NCBI GenBank assembly: GCA_019750135.1
Contig: JAIEOV010000124.1
Coordinates: 1 to 61,871, forward strand
Direction: 5' to 3'
Length of the DNA: 61,871 nucleotides
Origin: Reyranella sp.
GTDB taxonomy: Bacteria > Pseudomonadota > Alphaproteobacteria > Reyranellales > Reyranellaceae
Part shown: one piece after another, positions 17,839-25,772 of the stretch
Layout of the letters: each line of letters begins with the position of its first letter
Numbering within the stretch: position 1 is the stretch's first letter
The notes under the pieces: generated by a model
The model's input: the letters and a program-made list of their open reading frames with translations, nothing else
The model's database searches: none
What the model was told of the DNA's origin: nothing
Made by a program: the position numbers and the translations under genes

Positions 17839-18876
17839 CTAGCGCTCCACCTCGCGGTTCCAGCGCTTGGTCCAGTCCTCGCGCTGGGCGTTGATGACAT
17901 CCCAGTCGGGCGAGATGATCAGCTTGGCGCGCTCGCCGACCGGCGCCATCTTCAGCTCCGGCATGTTGACGTCGACCTTGGTGTTGACCGGGCCGTTGCC
18001 CATGTCCTTGGCCAGCACGGTCTGCACCGGCGCCGAAATCAGCGTCTTGATGAACTCGTGCGCCAGCGGATTGATGTTGGCCTTGGCGACCGGGCAGGCG
18101 GAGGCGAGCAGGATCGGCGCGCCTTCCTTGGGATAGATGAAGTCGACCGGGAAGCCGGTATTAGCGAAGGCCTGGACGCGGCCGGTGCCCCACACCGCGA
18201 TCTGCGCCTGGTTGGACTGGAAGAGCTCGGTCATCTTGCCCGGCGAGGGCTCGTAGACCAGCACGTTGGGGTTCACGTCGTTCTTCATCACCTTGAAGCC
18301 CGGCTCGATATTCTTCTCGCCGCCGCCGTTCATGCGGGCGAACATCATCAGCGTGTAGAGGCCGTAGGTGTTGTTGATCGGCGGGATCACCAGCAGCTTC
18401 TTGAACTTCGGGTCCTTGAGGTCGTTCCACGAGGTCGGCGTGGCCCAGCCCTTGTCCTTGAAGGTCTTGGTGTTGATCATGAAGCCGGTGCCGGTCTGGC
18501 CGACGGCGACCGCGCGGTCGTCCTTGAACAGCGCGGCGGGATAGAGCTGGCTCTTGTCGAGGCCGTCGATCTTGGCGCAGAAGCCCAGCTGGATCGCTTG
18601 GTACATCGGGCCGTCATCGACGATCGCCACATCGATCACCTGATTGGCCTTCTGGGCCTGCAGCTTGGCCAGCGTGTCCGTCGAGTTGCCGGCGACGTAC
18701 TCGACCTTGACCCCGTGCTTCTGCTCGAAGGCCGGGATCATCTCCTTGCGCAAGGTCTGCTCCCATGAGCCGCCATAGGCCGCCACGGTCAGCGTCTTGG
18801 ATTGCGCGAATGCCGCCCCGGCGGCAAGCAGTACCGCCGCGCCCGCCAGCGCGGCGCCATGAATCGAACGCCCCAT
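17839..18876 (-). CDS. ABC transporter extracellular solute-binding protein (PotD/opine type)
   Basis: A 345-residue periplasmic protein. Signal peptide MGRSIHGAALAG...AFAQS is followed by LTVAAYGGSWEQTLRKEMIPAF, the typical start of polyamine/opine-type family 1 binding proteins. AGGAGGGGTT precedes the ATG at 18876, which fixes the start. It is the first gene of a nine-gene operon with transporter, oxidase subunits and an SGNH hydrolase. The likely ligand class is a polyamine, opine or amino-acid derivative, inferred from family and neighbours. Confidence 0.92.
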   Translation of the reverse strand: MGRSIHGAALAGAAVLLAAGAAFAQSKTLTVAAYGGSWEQTLRKEMIPAFEQKHGVKVEYVAGNSTDTLAKLQAQKANQVIDVAIVDDGPMYQAIQLGFCAKIDGLDKSQLYPAALFKDDRAVAVGQTGTGFMINTKTFKDKGWATPTSWNDLKDPKFKKLLVIPPINNTYGLYTLMMFARMNGGGEKNIEPGFKVMKNDVNPNVLVYEPSPGKMTELFQSNQAQIAVWGTGRVQAFANTGFPVDFIYPKEGAPILLASACPVAKANINPLAHEFIKTLISAPVQTVLAKDMGNGPVNTKVDVNMPELKMAPVGERAKLIISPDWDVINAQREDWTKRWNREVER

Positions 18877-18962
18877 AACCCCTCCTGTCGCGGCACGGTT
18901 CTGCCGCGAGACCAATGGTTTCGCGCTGTCACGGTGGCGTCAAATTCGAAATATCTGCCACC

Positions 18963-18983
18963 TTCATAACAAGATATTATGAA
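18963..18983. promoter_or_regulatory. LysR-type operator: TTCATAA-N7-TTATGAA
   Basis: Perfect seven-base arms at 18963-18969 and 18977-18983 are separated by CAAGATA. The inner ATAA-N7-TTAT contains the T-N11-A LysR box. It lies 5 bp before the lysR start codon in the 112-bp divergent gap with the transporter/oxidase operon, so it is a candidate autoregulation and activation site. Confidence 0.65.
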
Positions 18984-18988
18984 AGGCC

Positions 18989-19903
18989 ATGCGTGGCCTC
19001 AATCCCCGCCAGATCGAAGCCTTCCGCGCCGTCATCCTGACGGGCGGCGTCGGCGCGGCGGCGTCGCTGATCAACGTCACCCAGCCCGCGGTCAGCCGCA
19101 TGCTGCGCGACCTGCAGAGCCATCTCGGCCTCACCCTGTTCGAGCGCCGCGGCACCGGGCTGGTGCCGACAAGCGAGGCGCTGTCGCTCTATGCCGAGGT
19201 CGAGCGGGCCTTTGTCGGCCTGGAGCGCATCGAGCAGATGGCGACCGAGCTGCGCACCCGTCGCGCCGGCTTCTTGCGCATCGCCGCCCTCCCCGCGCTG
19301 GCCAACGGCTTCCTGCCGCGCTTCGTGGGCGAATTCCTGAAGGAGCGGCCCAAGCTCGACATCGTGCTGTCCGGCCTGGTGTCGCATGCCGTGCTGGCGT
19401 CGGTGGCGCAGGGCCAGAGCGACCTGGGCTTCGCTGAAGCCTCGATGGAGCACGCCAACGTCGATCGCGAGGCCATGCCGGCCGCGCCCTTCGTCGCCGT
19501 GCTGCCCGAGCGTCATCGGCTGGCGCGCAAGAAGCTCTTGCGGCCGGCCGACTTCGAGGGCGAGAACTTCATCTCGCTCGGGCCCTCGACGCTGTCGCGC
19601 TTCCGCATCGATCGCGTCTTCGCCGAGCATGGCGTGACGCGCATCTTGCGCATCGAGACGCCCTTGTCTGAAATCGCCTGCGCGTTGGCGGGGGCCGGCG
19701 CCGGCGTGGTGCTGTGCGAGCCCTTCACCGCCACGGAGTATTCGACACGCGGCATCGTGGTGCGCCGCTTCGAGCCGCAGATCGACTTCGAGTTCGCGGC
19801 CCTGCTGCCGGCGCAACGCAGCGTGCCGCCGGTGGCGCGCGAGTTCATCGACGGCTTCAAGGCCCACGTCGCCCAGTTCCTGCGGCGTGGGCCGTGGCGT
19901 TAG
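18989..19903 (+). CDS. LysR family transcriptional regulator
   Basis: A 304-residue regulator. The N-terminal winged helix-turn-helix (AFRAVILTGGVGAAASLINVTQPAVSRML in context, residues about 11-39) is followed by a linker helix and a periplasmic-binding-like effector domain. It is divergent from the nine-gene transport/oxidation operon and has a T-N11-A palindrome immediately upstream, so it very likely controls that operon. The coinducer would be the transported compound or a metabolite. Confidence 0.92.
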   Translation: MRGLNPRQIEAFRAVILTGGVGAAASLINVTQPAVSRMLRDLQSHLGLTLFERRGTGLVPTSEALSLYAEVERAFVGLERIEQMATELRTRRAGFLRIAALPALANGFLPRFVGEFLKERPKLDIVLSGLVSHAVLASVAQGQSDLGFAEASMEHANVDREAMPAAPFVAVLPERHRLARKKLLRPADFEGENFISLGPSTLSRFRIDRVFAEHGVTRILRIETPLSEIACALAGAGAGVVLCEPFTATEYSTRGIVVRRFEPQIDFEFAALLPAQRSVPPVAREFIDGFKAHVAQFLRRGPWR

Positions 19904-19910
19904 CCTCGGC

Positions 19911-20309
19911 CTAACCGAAGCTGACGCCGTATTCGGCGGCGATGGCGACGACCTCGGGCGGCGCCAATGGGCGGGCCTTGGCGGCGCGGTCGAAGTGGCG
20001 GAACATCTCGGCCGTCTGCACGCCCGGCTTGGCGATCACCAGGAGCTTCACCGTGCCGCCGCTGTCGTTGCGAAAGCCGTGCAGATGGCCGCGTTCGAAG
20101 TGCACGCAGGATCCGGCGGCCGCCTGCCTCTCGCCCGTCTCGTCGATCAGGGTCAGCTCGCCTTCCACGACGTAGAGCATCTCCTCGTCGTCGGCATGGC
20201 GGTGCGGCGGCACGAAATAGCCCGGCGGGATCGGCTGCTCGGCGAGGAACAGGCCGGCGTCGCGCTGCACGGTCATTGGCGCGCCCAGTACGTCCAGAGT
20301 CTCGATCAT
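19911..20309 (-). CDS. Cupin domain-containing protein
   Basis: A 132-residue single-domain cupin. The metal-binding motif 1 is PPHRHADDEEMLYVVEGE and motif 2 follows around FERGHLHGFRND. I start at MIETLDVLG because GGAGGCAATC precedes that ATG; a weaker ATG lies four codons upstream. It ends 7 bp from the convergent lysR gene. It is divergently transcribed from the second LysR gene with which it shares an operator-like palindrome, so it is that regulator's likely target. Enzymatic role unknown. Confidence 0.87.
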   Translation of the reverse strand: MIETLDVLGAPMTVQRDAGLFLAEQPIPPGYFVPPHRHADDEEMLYVVEGELTLIDETGERQAAAGSCVHFERGHLHGFRNDSGGTVKLLVIAKPGVQTAEMFRHFDRAAKARPLAPPEVVAIAAEYGVSFG

Positions 20310-20380
20310 GATTGCCTCCATTTGCGGCAGGCCCGAGATACGCCAGACGTCGGCTCGCGCAGAGACGGCGGTTCTGGACA

Positions 20381-20404
20381 GATCGTTCGCCCTGGCGAAC
20401 AATC
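20381..20404. promoter_or_regulatory. 24-bp near-perfect palindrome in cupin/lysR divergent region
   Basis: GATCGTTCGCC (20381-20391) and GGCGAACAATC (20394-20404) match at 10 of 11 positions around a 2-bp centre. The core GTTCGCC/GGCGAAC arms are perfect. It ends 5 bp before the lysR ATG and so would block or modulate that promoter when bound. LysR is the obvious binder, though compact spacing also suits other HTH regulators. Confidence 0.6.
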
Positions 20405-20409
20405 GCCCG

Positions 20410-21297
20410 ATGGACAGCTTTGCCGGCATCGAAGCCTTCGCCGCCGTCGTCGAGCGCGGCAGCTTCACCGCCGCCGCGGCGGCGCTGCAGACCGCGAAGT
20501 CGTCGGTCAGCGAAACGGTGCGGGCGCTCGAGGAGCGCATGGGCGTGCGCCTGCTCGAGCGCACGACGCGCCGCGTCCGCCCGACCGAGGCCGGGGCCGC
20601 CTTCTATCGCCACTGCCGCCGGCTGCTCGACGACGTGGCGAGCGCGCGCAACGAGGCGCAGGCCGCGCAAAAGCAGCCTGCGGGCCGGCTTCGCATCGCC
20701 GCGCCCGACGCCTTCGCCGAACGCTACATCATCCCGGGGCTCGGGCTCTTTCTGCTGCAATATCCGACCATCGAGATCGAGCTGGTCGAGGCCGCCGCGG
20801 CCGTCGACCTGGTGGAGCAGGGTCTCGACCTCGCCATACGCATCGCCGAGAAGCCCGAGCCCAGCCTGGTGGTACGCCGGATCGCGACCTCAAGAACCGT
20901 CATTGTCGGGTCGCCGATCTACATGGCGGCGATGGGCGCGCCCCACAAGCCGCGCGACATCCTGAAACATCACTTGATCGGCTTCAGCCCGATCGCTTGG
21001 CGTGACACGTGGCGGATCGGCAAGGAGACGATTACCGTGCGGCCACGCGTGCTCACCGACAACACCGAAGCGGTGCGCGCCGCCGCGCTGGCGGGACTGG
21101 GCCTCGCCGCCGCGCCCGAGTGGCTGGTCGCTGATGCCATGGTCGCCGGCCAGCTCACGCGCGTGCTCGGCGAGCACGCGACCCCGTCGAGCGGCATCTA
21201 TGCCGTCTATCCGACCAACCGGCTGCTCGCCTCGCGCGTGCGCCTGTTCGTCGACCATCTCGCCCGCGACCTGCGGCAGCGCGGCCTACCGCGCTGA
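20410..21297 (+). CDS. LysR family transcriptional regulator
   Basis: A 295-residue regulator of the CrgA/DsdC-like subgroup. The HTH lies in AFAAVVERGSFTAAAAALQ followed by SSVSETVRALEE, then the linker and a PBP-like effector domain with DLAIRI. The start MDSFAGIEAF is chosen because a longer frame would run through the operator palindrome. It is divergent from a cupin gene and overlaps the convergent methyltransferase gene by 12 bp at its 3' end. Confidence 0.9.
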   Translation: MDSFAGIEAFAAVVERGSFTAAAAALQTAKSSVSETVRALEERMGVRLLERTTRRVRPTEAGAAFYRHCRRLLDDVASARNEAQAAQKQPAGRLRIAAPDAFAERYIIPGLGLFLLQYPTIEIELVEAAAAVDLVEQGLDLAIRIAEKPEPSLVVRRIATSRTVIVGSPIYMAAMGAPHKPRDILKHHLIGFSPIAWRDTWRIGKETITVRPRVLTDNTEAVRAAALAGLGLAAAPEWLVADAMVAGQLTRVLGEHATPSSGIYAVYPTNRLLASRVRLFVDHLARDLRQRGLPR

Positions 21298-22197
21298 GGC
21301 GAGCAGGAAGGTCAGCTCGTGCTTGTTGTGGTGCAGGTGCAGGACCTGCGCTCCGGGAATCGCCGCGAACGCGGCCGCCGCCTCGTGATCGGTCTCGCCC
21401 TGGAACTTGATCGTGCAGACGAAGTTGCGCACCAAGCCGGACGCCCGCCACGTCTCGACCAGTCGCAGCAGCCGCGTCGGGTAGCAGACGATGTCGGAGA
21501 ACAGCCAGTCGACGGCGCCGACGCTCTCGGGCGCCAGCGCGAAGGCGCTTTCACCGCGCCAGGCGACACCCGGCATCGCTGCCACCCGGGGATCGAGCGG
21601 CGCCTTGTCGATCGCAATCACCGCGGTACCGAGGCGCGCCAGCACCCAGGTCCAGCCGCCCGGCGACGCGCCGAGGTCGAGGCAGCGCTCGCCCGGCCCC
21701 GGCCAATGCCCGAGGCGGACCAGCGCTTCCCATAGTTTCAGGTAGGCGCGGTTGGGCGGGCCGGTCCTGTCCTCGACGAACGCCACTTCGCCATTGGCAA
21801 AGGGCGAGCTGCAGCGCGCCGCCGCCAGCAGACGGTCAGGCGACAACAAGGTCCACGATCCAAGCGGTGCAGAGGGCGCTGGCGCAGGAAACACGACAGG
21901 CTTGGCCGAAACGTGCGGCAGGCGCTCCTGGATCAGCGCCGCGCGCCGATGATGCAATGGCGCATACATCGCCCAATTGCGCTGGATGTCGCGCAGCGCC
22001 TTGGCCGCGCTGCCGATCGACTCGACGGGAAGCTCGCGGCAGTCGTGCCAGACATTGGCGGCCCAGGCCGCGGCGACCGCAGCACCTTCACACACGAACA
22101 GTCGTTCGTGCCGATGCGAGACGGCGACGCCAGCCCTTTGCAACTCTTCCTGCAACTGGTCAGCGAAGCCCTCGGCGGCGAGGTACGCGGTGCTCAT
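21286..22197 (-). CDS. SAM-dependent RNA 2'-O-methyltransferase (RlmM/FtsJ-like)
   Basis: A 303-residue protein. The FtsJ-type SAM motif CLDLGASPGGWTW is central. The K-D-K-E catalytic tetrad is visible as YLKLWE, FSDIVCYP, CTIKFQG and NKHELTF. The N-terminal ~150 residues resemble the THUMP-like region of RlmM, which methylates C2498 of 23S rRNA. It is shorter than E. coli RlmM (366 residues), so assignment to that target is a family inference. It stands alone between a LysR gene and the DUF6496 gene. Confidence 0.83.
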   Translation of the reverse strand: MSTAYLAAEGFADQLQEELQRAGVAVSHRHERLFVCEGAAVAAAWAANVWHDCRELPVESIGSAAKALRDIQRNWAMYAPLHHRRAALIQERLPHVSAKPVVFPAPAPSAPLGSWTLLSPDRLLAAARCSSPFANGEVAFVEDRTGPPNRAYLKLWEALVRLGHWPGPGERCLDLGASPGGWTWVLARLGTAVIAIDKAPLDPRVAAMPGVAWRGESAFALAPESVGAVDWLFSDIVCYPTRLLRLVETWRASGLVRNFVCTIKFQGETDHEAAAAFAAIPGAQVLHLHHNKHELTFLLASAR

Positions 22198-22254
22198 GAC
22201 GGCAACCTAATCCCCCGCCGGCCGTTCGCAGGCAAGGAATTCCGGAGGAACATC

Positions 22255-22623
22255 ATGGCCAAGACATCGATGTCCCAGCGCAAGACGATGGGACGCGTCA
22301 TGCACGAATATGCCCATGGCGAGTTGAAGAGCGGGCCGCGCGGCAGAGGTGGCAAGGTGAAGAGCCGCCGCCAAGCCATCGCCATCGCGCTCGAGGAGGC
22401 CGGCGCCTCCAAGAACGAGAGCAAGGAGAAGAACCGGCGCAACCTCGCGCGCAGCAAGGCCAAGGAAGCGACCGGCCGCACGGCGCAGCAGGAGAGCGAG
22501 GGCAAGGCACGCGTCGGCGCCCGCGGCAAGCGCGAAAGCTCGCGCGCCATGGGTGGCAAGAATGCCAAGACGACGACGCGGCGCTCGCCGCGGCGGAAGA
22601 GCGCGCGGCGGGCTTCGCGATGA
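22255..22623 (+). CDS. DUF6496 domain-containing basic protein
   Basis: A 122-residue, very Lys/Arg-rich protein. Residues 5-55 match the DUF6496 pattern: KTMGRVMHEYAHGELKSG, then KVKSRRQAIAIALEEAGASK. The C-terminal half is low-complexity basic sequence resembling histone H1-like tails. GGAGGAACATC precedes the ATG. The stop overlaps the start of the cupin gene (ATGA). Function is unknown; the composition suggests nucleic-acid binding. A shorter paralogue lies at 37220-37423. Confidence 0.82.
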   Translation: MAKTSMSQRKTMGRVMHEYAHGELKSGPRGRGGKVKSRRQAIAIALEEAGASKNESKEKNRRNLARSKAKEATGRTAQQESEGKARVGARGKRESSRAMGGKNAKTTTRRSPRRKSARRASR

Positions 22624-23120
22624 GCGCCCCGCAACGTATCGTCAACATCGCCGACCTCGCCTTGCGCGACGGCGGGAACGGCAAGGGCTTCCAGGCCAAG
22701 CTCGGCAGCGCCGGCCCGTTGCTCGGCCTCAAGAAGCTGGGCTGCTCGCTCACCATCGTTCCGCCGGGCAAGCGTGCCTGGCCGTTCCATCGCCATCACG
22801 TCATGGACGAGCTCTTCTATATCGTATCGGGCAGCGGCGAGGTGCGGCTGGACGACCGCACCCTGCCGGTGCGCGCCGGCGACCTGATCGCCAACCCGGC
22901 AGGCGCCGAAGCACACCAGATCATCAACACCGGCACCAGCGAGCTGCGGTACCTCGCCTTCTCCGACATCGAAACGGTGGACATCGTCGAGTATCCGGAT
23001 TCGGAGAAGGTCGGGATGGCGGCCGGCGTGCCGGCCGGCGACTTGTCGAAAGCGACCTACAAGGCGCTCGGCCGCGTGACGCCCGCCGATTATTTCGACG
23101 GCGAGACGGGAGACTCCTGA
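22620..23120 (+). CDS. Cupin domain-containing protein
   Basis: A 166-residue cupin_2-type protein. The metal site is visible in FHRHHVMDELFYIVSGSGEV and the second motif in AGDLIANPAGAEAHQIINTG. It is translationally coupled to the DUF6496 gene (ATGA overlap), which is an odd pairing. The C-terminal segment (ADYFDGE) occurs in many cytoplasmic cupins of unknown function. No catalytic role can be named. Confidence 0.87.
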   Translation: MSAPQRIVNIADLALRDGGNGKGFQAKLGSAGPLLGLKKLGCSLTIVPPGKRAWPFHRHHVMDELFYIVSGSGEVRLDDRTLPVRAGDLIANPAGAEAHQIINTGTSELRYLAFSDIETVDIVEYPDSEKVGMAAGVPAGDLSKATYKALGRVTPADYFDGETGDS

Positions 23121-23169
23121 AGTATTAAAGCTTGTGGTACCGTTTTTCCAACGCAGGAGGAGGTACACC

Positions 23170-23757
23170 ATGCTTACCAGAAGAATTCTCATCGCCGCTT
23201 CTTTGGCCGGCTCGATGGTCGCGGCCGGCTCGGCCTTCGCGCAAGGCCAGCCGATCGTCGGCATCTCGACCGTCACCACCTATTCGGCAGATGCGCGTAT
23301 CACCGCCGTCGATCCCAATGCCCGCACCGTGTCGCTCGCCTTCACCAACGGCGCCACCGCCGTGCGCCAGGTGAGTCCGTCGGTCGCCAACTTCGCGCAG
23401 ACCAAGGTGGGCGACAATGTCTCGCTCGCCTTCGAAGACCGGCTGACCTTCGTGCTGTCCGGGCCGAACACGCAGACGCCGCGCGACCGTGACACGACCG
23501 TGACGGTCGCCGCGGGTGGCGGCGGCGCCGGCGTCGCCGGCGCCTCGGCCGGCCAGGCCGTCGCCAACTGGTGGGTGACCGGGGTCAACCCGTCGGCCGG
23601 CACGATCTCGCTGATCAATCCAGGCGGCGGCGAAGTCCGCACCTACAATGTCAGCACGCCGGAAGGCCGGGCGCAGCTGCCGCGCGTCAAGCCGGGCGAT
23701 TCGGTGACGGCGATCAACAGCAGCGTGGCCGTCATCGCCATCACGCCGAAGTCGTAG
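23170..23757 (+). CDS. Secreted hypothetical protein
   Basis: A 195-residue protein I do not recognise. A clear signal peptide (MLTRRILIAASLAGSMVAAG, cleavage near AFAQG) is preceded by AGGAGGAGGTACACC, which fixes the start. The mature part has two similar segments: DARITAVDPNARTVSLAF and WWVTGVNPSAGTISLINP, each followed by a V-T/K-G-D-x-V beta-strand pattern. This suggests two small beta-domains separated by a Gly/Ala-rich linker. Expected in the periplasm. It is convergent to the kinase gene. Confidence 0.8.
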   Translation: MLTRRILIAASLAGSMVAAGSAFAQGQPIVGISTVTTYSADARITAVDPNARTVSLAFTNGATAVRQVSPSVANFAQTKVGDNVSLAFEDRLTFVLSGPNTQTPRDRDTTVTVAAGGGGAGVAGASAGQAVANWWVTGVNPSAGTISLINPGGGEVRTYNVSTPEGRAQLPRVKPGDSVTAINSSVAVIAITPKS

Positions 23758-23767
23758 CCGTAACAGC

Positions 23768-25513
23768 TTACGGCACGTCGATGCGCTGGCCGGGTGCCGA
23801 CGAAGGGTTCGCCGGCCGCCGCTCGGCCTGCGACGACAGTGTACCGCGGAATCTGACGTCCGCGCCGCGCAGGTCGAGCGTCAACGTGCTCCCCGCGAGG
23901 TGGCCGCTCGCCGAAGCCGCGTTTGTCGTGCACCCCGTGGCCTCGGGCAAGCGCAGGCTGCCGCTGACGGTGCCGCCGGGATCGACTACCAATGAAATCG
24001 GCAGGCTGCCGCAAGCCGGATGAACGATGCGGCCGACGAGTTGGCGGCCGGAGAAGCGCAAGTCGGCGTCCATGGGCGCGAGCGCCGTGGCGCCTCCTCC
24101 CGTCGCCGATCCCGACAGAGCGCCCACGAACAGGCCGCCGCTGGCGAATGGCGCCGCCTGTTCAGTTGACGGTCGCGGCGACGGCGGACTGGCGTCGCGC
24201 AACGCCTGGCTTTGGGCGGCGGTCAGGTAGCCCGTGGCCGGATGCTTGTGGGCCTGCTGCCAGGCCGTGATCATCTCGCGCGACCGTGGCCCGAACGCGC
24301 CATCCGTGCCGCGCGTGTCGAAGCCTTGCGCCGTCAGCGCGACCTGGATGCGCCGACGGTCCGTCGCCGAGAGGTTCAAGGCAGTTTCCGTGGCCTCCGG
24401 CGACGGCGGTGTCGCATCGGCCGTCGTCGTTGTGGACGTCGGCTGCACCTGAGGCATCGGTGCCGGCGCGAAAGTGACATAGGCCCCGGCCAGCCCGGCC
24501 AGGACGATGCCGGCAGCGACCGCCGCCCAACCGCGGCGCACGGCGGATCGATGAGAGGGGGCACGCGGAGTCGGCTTCATCACCAGCGTCGGTGCGCTGT
24601 CGGCAGGCGCTTGGTGCAACAGTTCTCGCCAAGCGGCGATGCTCTGCGGGCGCTGCTCCACGGCAAGCGACAGGCCGGCATCGATGCCGCGCAGCAGCCG
24701 GATGTCGAAGCCGCGCGGCCACAAGCCCGCGAGCGGCTCGTAGGTATCGGCCATCAGCCGGTCGAAGGCGCTGGGCGGCGCGTGGCCCGTGATCGCGTAG
24801 TACAGCGTGGCCGAAAGGCCATAGATGTCGGTCCACGGTCCCTGCTTGGCCGACGAGGTGAACTGCTCGGGCGCGGCATAGCCCGGTGTGAAGATCGCCG
24901 TCATCGTCCCTGTGCGCCCGGCCATGGCGGCGCGCGCGGCGCCGAAATCGATCAAGGTCGGCCGGCCGTCGTCACCGAGCATGATATTGGCGGGCTTGAT
25001 GTCGCGATGCAGGAAGCCCGCGTCATGCACCTTCTGCAGGCCCGCGAGCAACGGCTGCAGCATCGCCAGCAGCACGGGCGGCGACAGCGCGCCGCCGGCC
25101 TTGACCCGGTCGTCGAGCGTACGACCGCCCAGCAGCTCCATGACGATGTAGGCGGTGCCGTTGTCTTCGAGGAAATCGAAGACCTTCACGATCGACGGCG
25201 CCTCGTGCAGACTGGCGAGCGTGCGGCCTTCCTCGATGAAACGGCTGCGTCCCCAGCCGAAATCGTCGGCCACCTCGGTCGAGCGCGGCAGCACCGAGCT
25301 GCCGTCCTGGCGCACGGCGAGGGCCGCGGGCAGGTATTCCTTGACGGCGACATCGCGGCCTAGCTGCGTATCGCGCGCAAGATAGGTGATGCCGAAGCCG
25401 CCGTGGCCCAGGATGCTCACGACCTCGTAACGGCCGATCCGGGTACCTGCCGGCAACGCCACGTAGTCGACCTTCGTCGGGCTGTCTATGGGCGGAGGGG
25501 CGGCGCTGGACAT
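23768..25513 (-). CDS. Ser/Thr protein kinase with transmembrane segment and peptidoglycan-binding domain
   Basis: A 581-residue Hanks-type kinase. The G-loop is GHGGFG, the ATP lysine VAVKEY, the catalytic loop HRDIKPAN, the metal motif DFGAAR and the P+1 region PGYAAPEQF. A single membrane segment near residues 325-345 separates it from a peptidoglycan_binding_1-like domain (RIQVALTAQGFDTRGTDGAF in context) and a C-terminal beta-rich domain of about 110 residues. The layout suggests a sensor that reads envelope state outside and phosphorylates proteins inside. Start MSSAAPPP is chosen for its upstream GGAAGACCTCCGAA region. Confidence 0.9.
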   Translation of the reverse strand: MSSAAPPPIDSPTKVDYVALPAGTRIGRYEVVSILGHGGFGITYLARDTQLGRDVAVKEYLPAALAVRQDGSSVLPRSTEVADDFGWGRSRFIEEGRTLASLHEAPSIVKVFDFLEDNGTAYIVMELLGGRTLDDRVKAGGALSPPVLLAMLQPLLAGLQKVHDAGFLHRDIKPANIMLGDDGRPTLIDFGAARAAMAGRTGTMTAIFTPGYAAPEQFTSSAKQGPWTDIYGLSATLYYAITGHAPPSAFDRLMADTYEPLAGLWPRGFDIRLLRGIDAGLSLAVEQRPQSIAAWRELLHQAPADSAPTLVMKPTPRAPSHRSAVRRGWAAVAAGIVLAGLAGAYVTFAPAPMPQVQPTSTTTTADATPPSPEATETALNLSATDRRRIQVALTAQGFDTRGTDGAFGPRSREMITAWQQAHKHPATGYLTAAQSQALRDASPPSPRPSTEQAAPFASGGLFVGALSGSATGGGATALAPMDADLRFSGRQLVGRIVHPACGSLPISLVVDPGGTVSGSLRLPEATGCTTNAASASGHLAGSTLTLDLRGADVRFRGTLSSQAERRPANPSSAPGQRIDVP

Positions 25514-25595
25514 GTTTCGGAGGTCTTCCCGCAGGGCAACGCCACCGCCTCTGCGGCGTTGCAATGGTCACGGTGTTGTAATTCCAGGGTTGCGC

Positions 25596-25724
25596 ATGAA
25601 GGCCAACGACCTCGATAAGGAACCGACGCCTGCAGAAATACCGTCCGCACGAGAATGGCTTCGCGTGGTCGGCGCGGCCGTCGCCATCGTCCTGATATGC
25701 GTGCTGTGGACTTTCTGGACCTGA
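25596..25724 (+). CDS. Small single-span membrane protein (42 aa)
   Basis: A short frame encoding a charged N-terminus (MKANDLDKEPTPAEIPSARE) and one C-terminal membrane helix (VVGAAVAIVLICVLWTFW). It fills the gap between the divergently oriented kinase and the CoxL-like gene. A GGGTTGCGC sequence precedes the ATG but no strong Shine-Dalgarno. Composition is right for a real small membrane protein, yet there is no homologue I can name. Confidence 0.45.
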   Translation: MKANDLDKEPTPAEIPSAREWLRVVGAAVAIVLICVLWTFWT

Positions 25725-25772
25725 TGACCGCTTCACCATGGCTTGCTAACCTCCGCCCGAACGGAGGAATTC

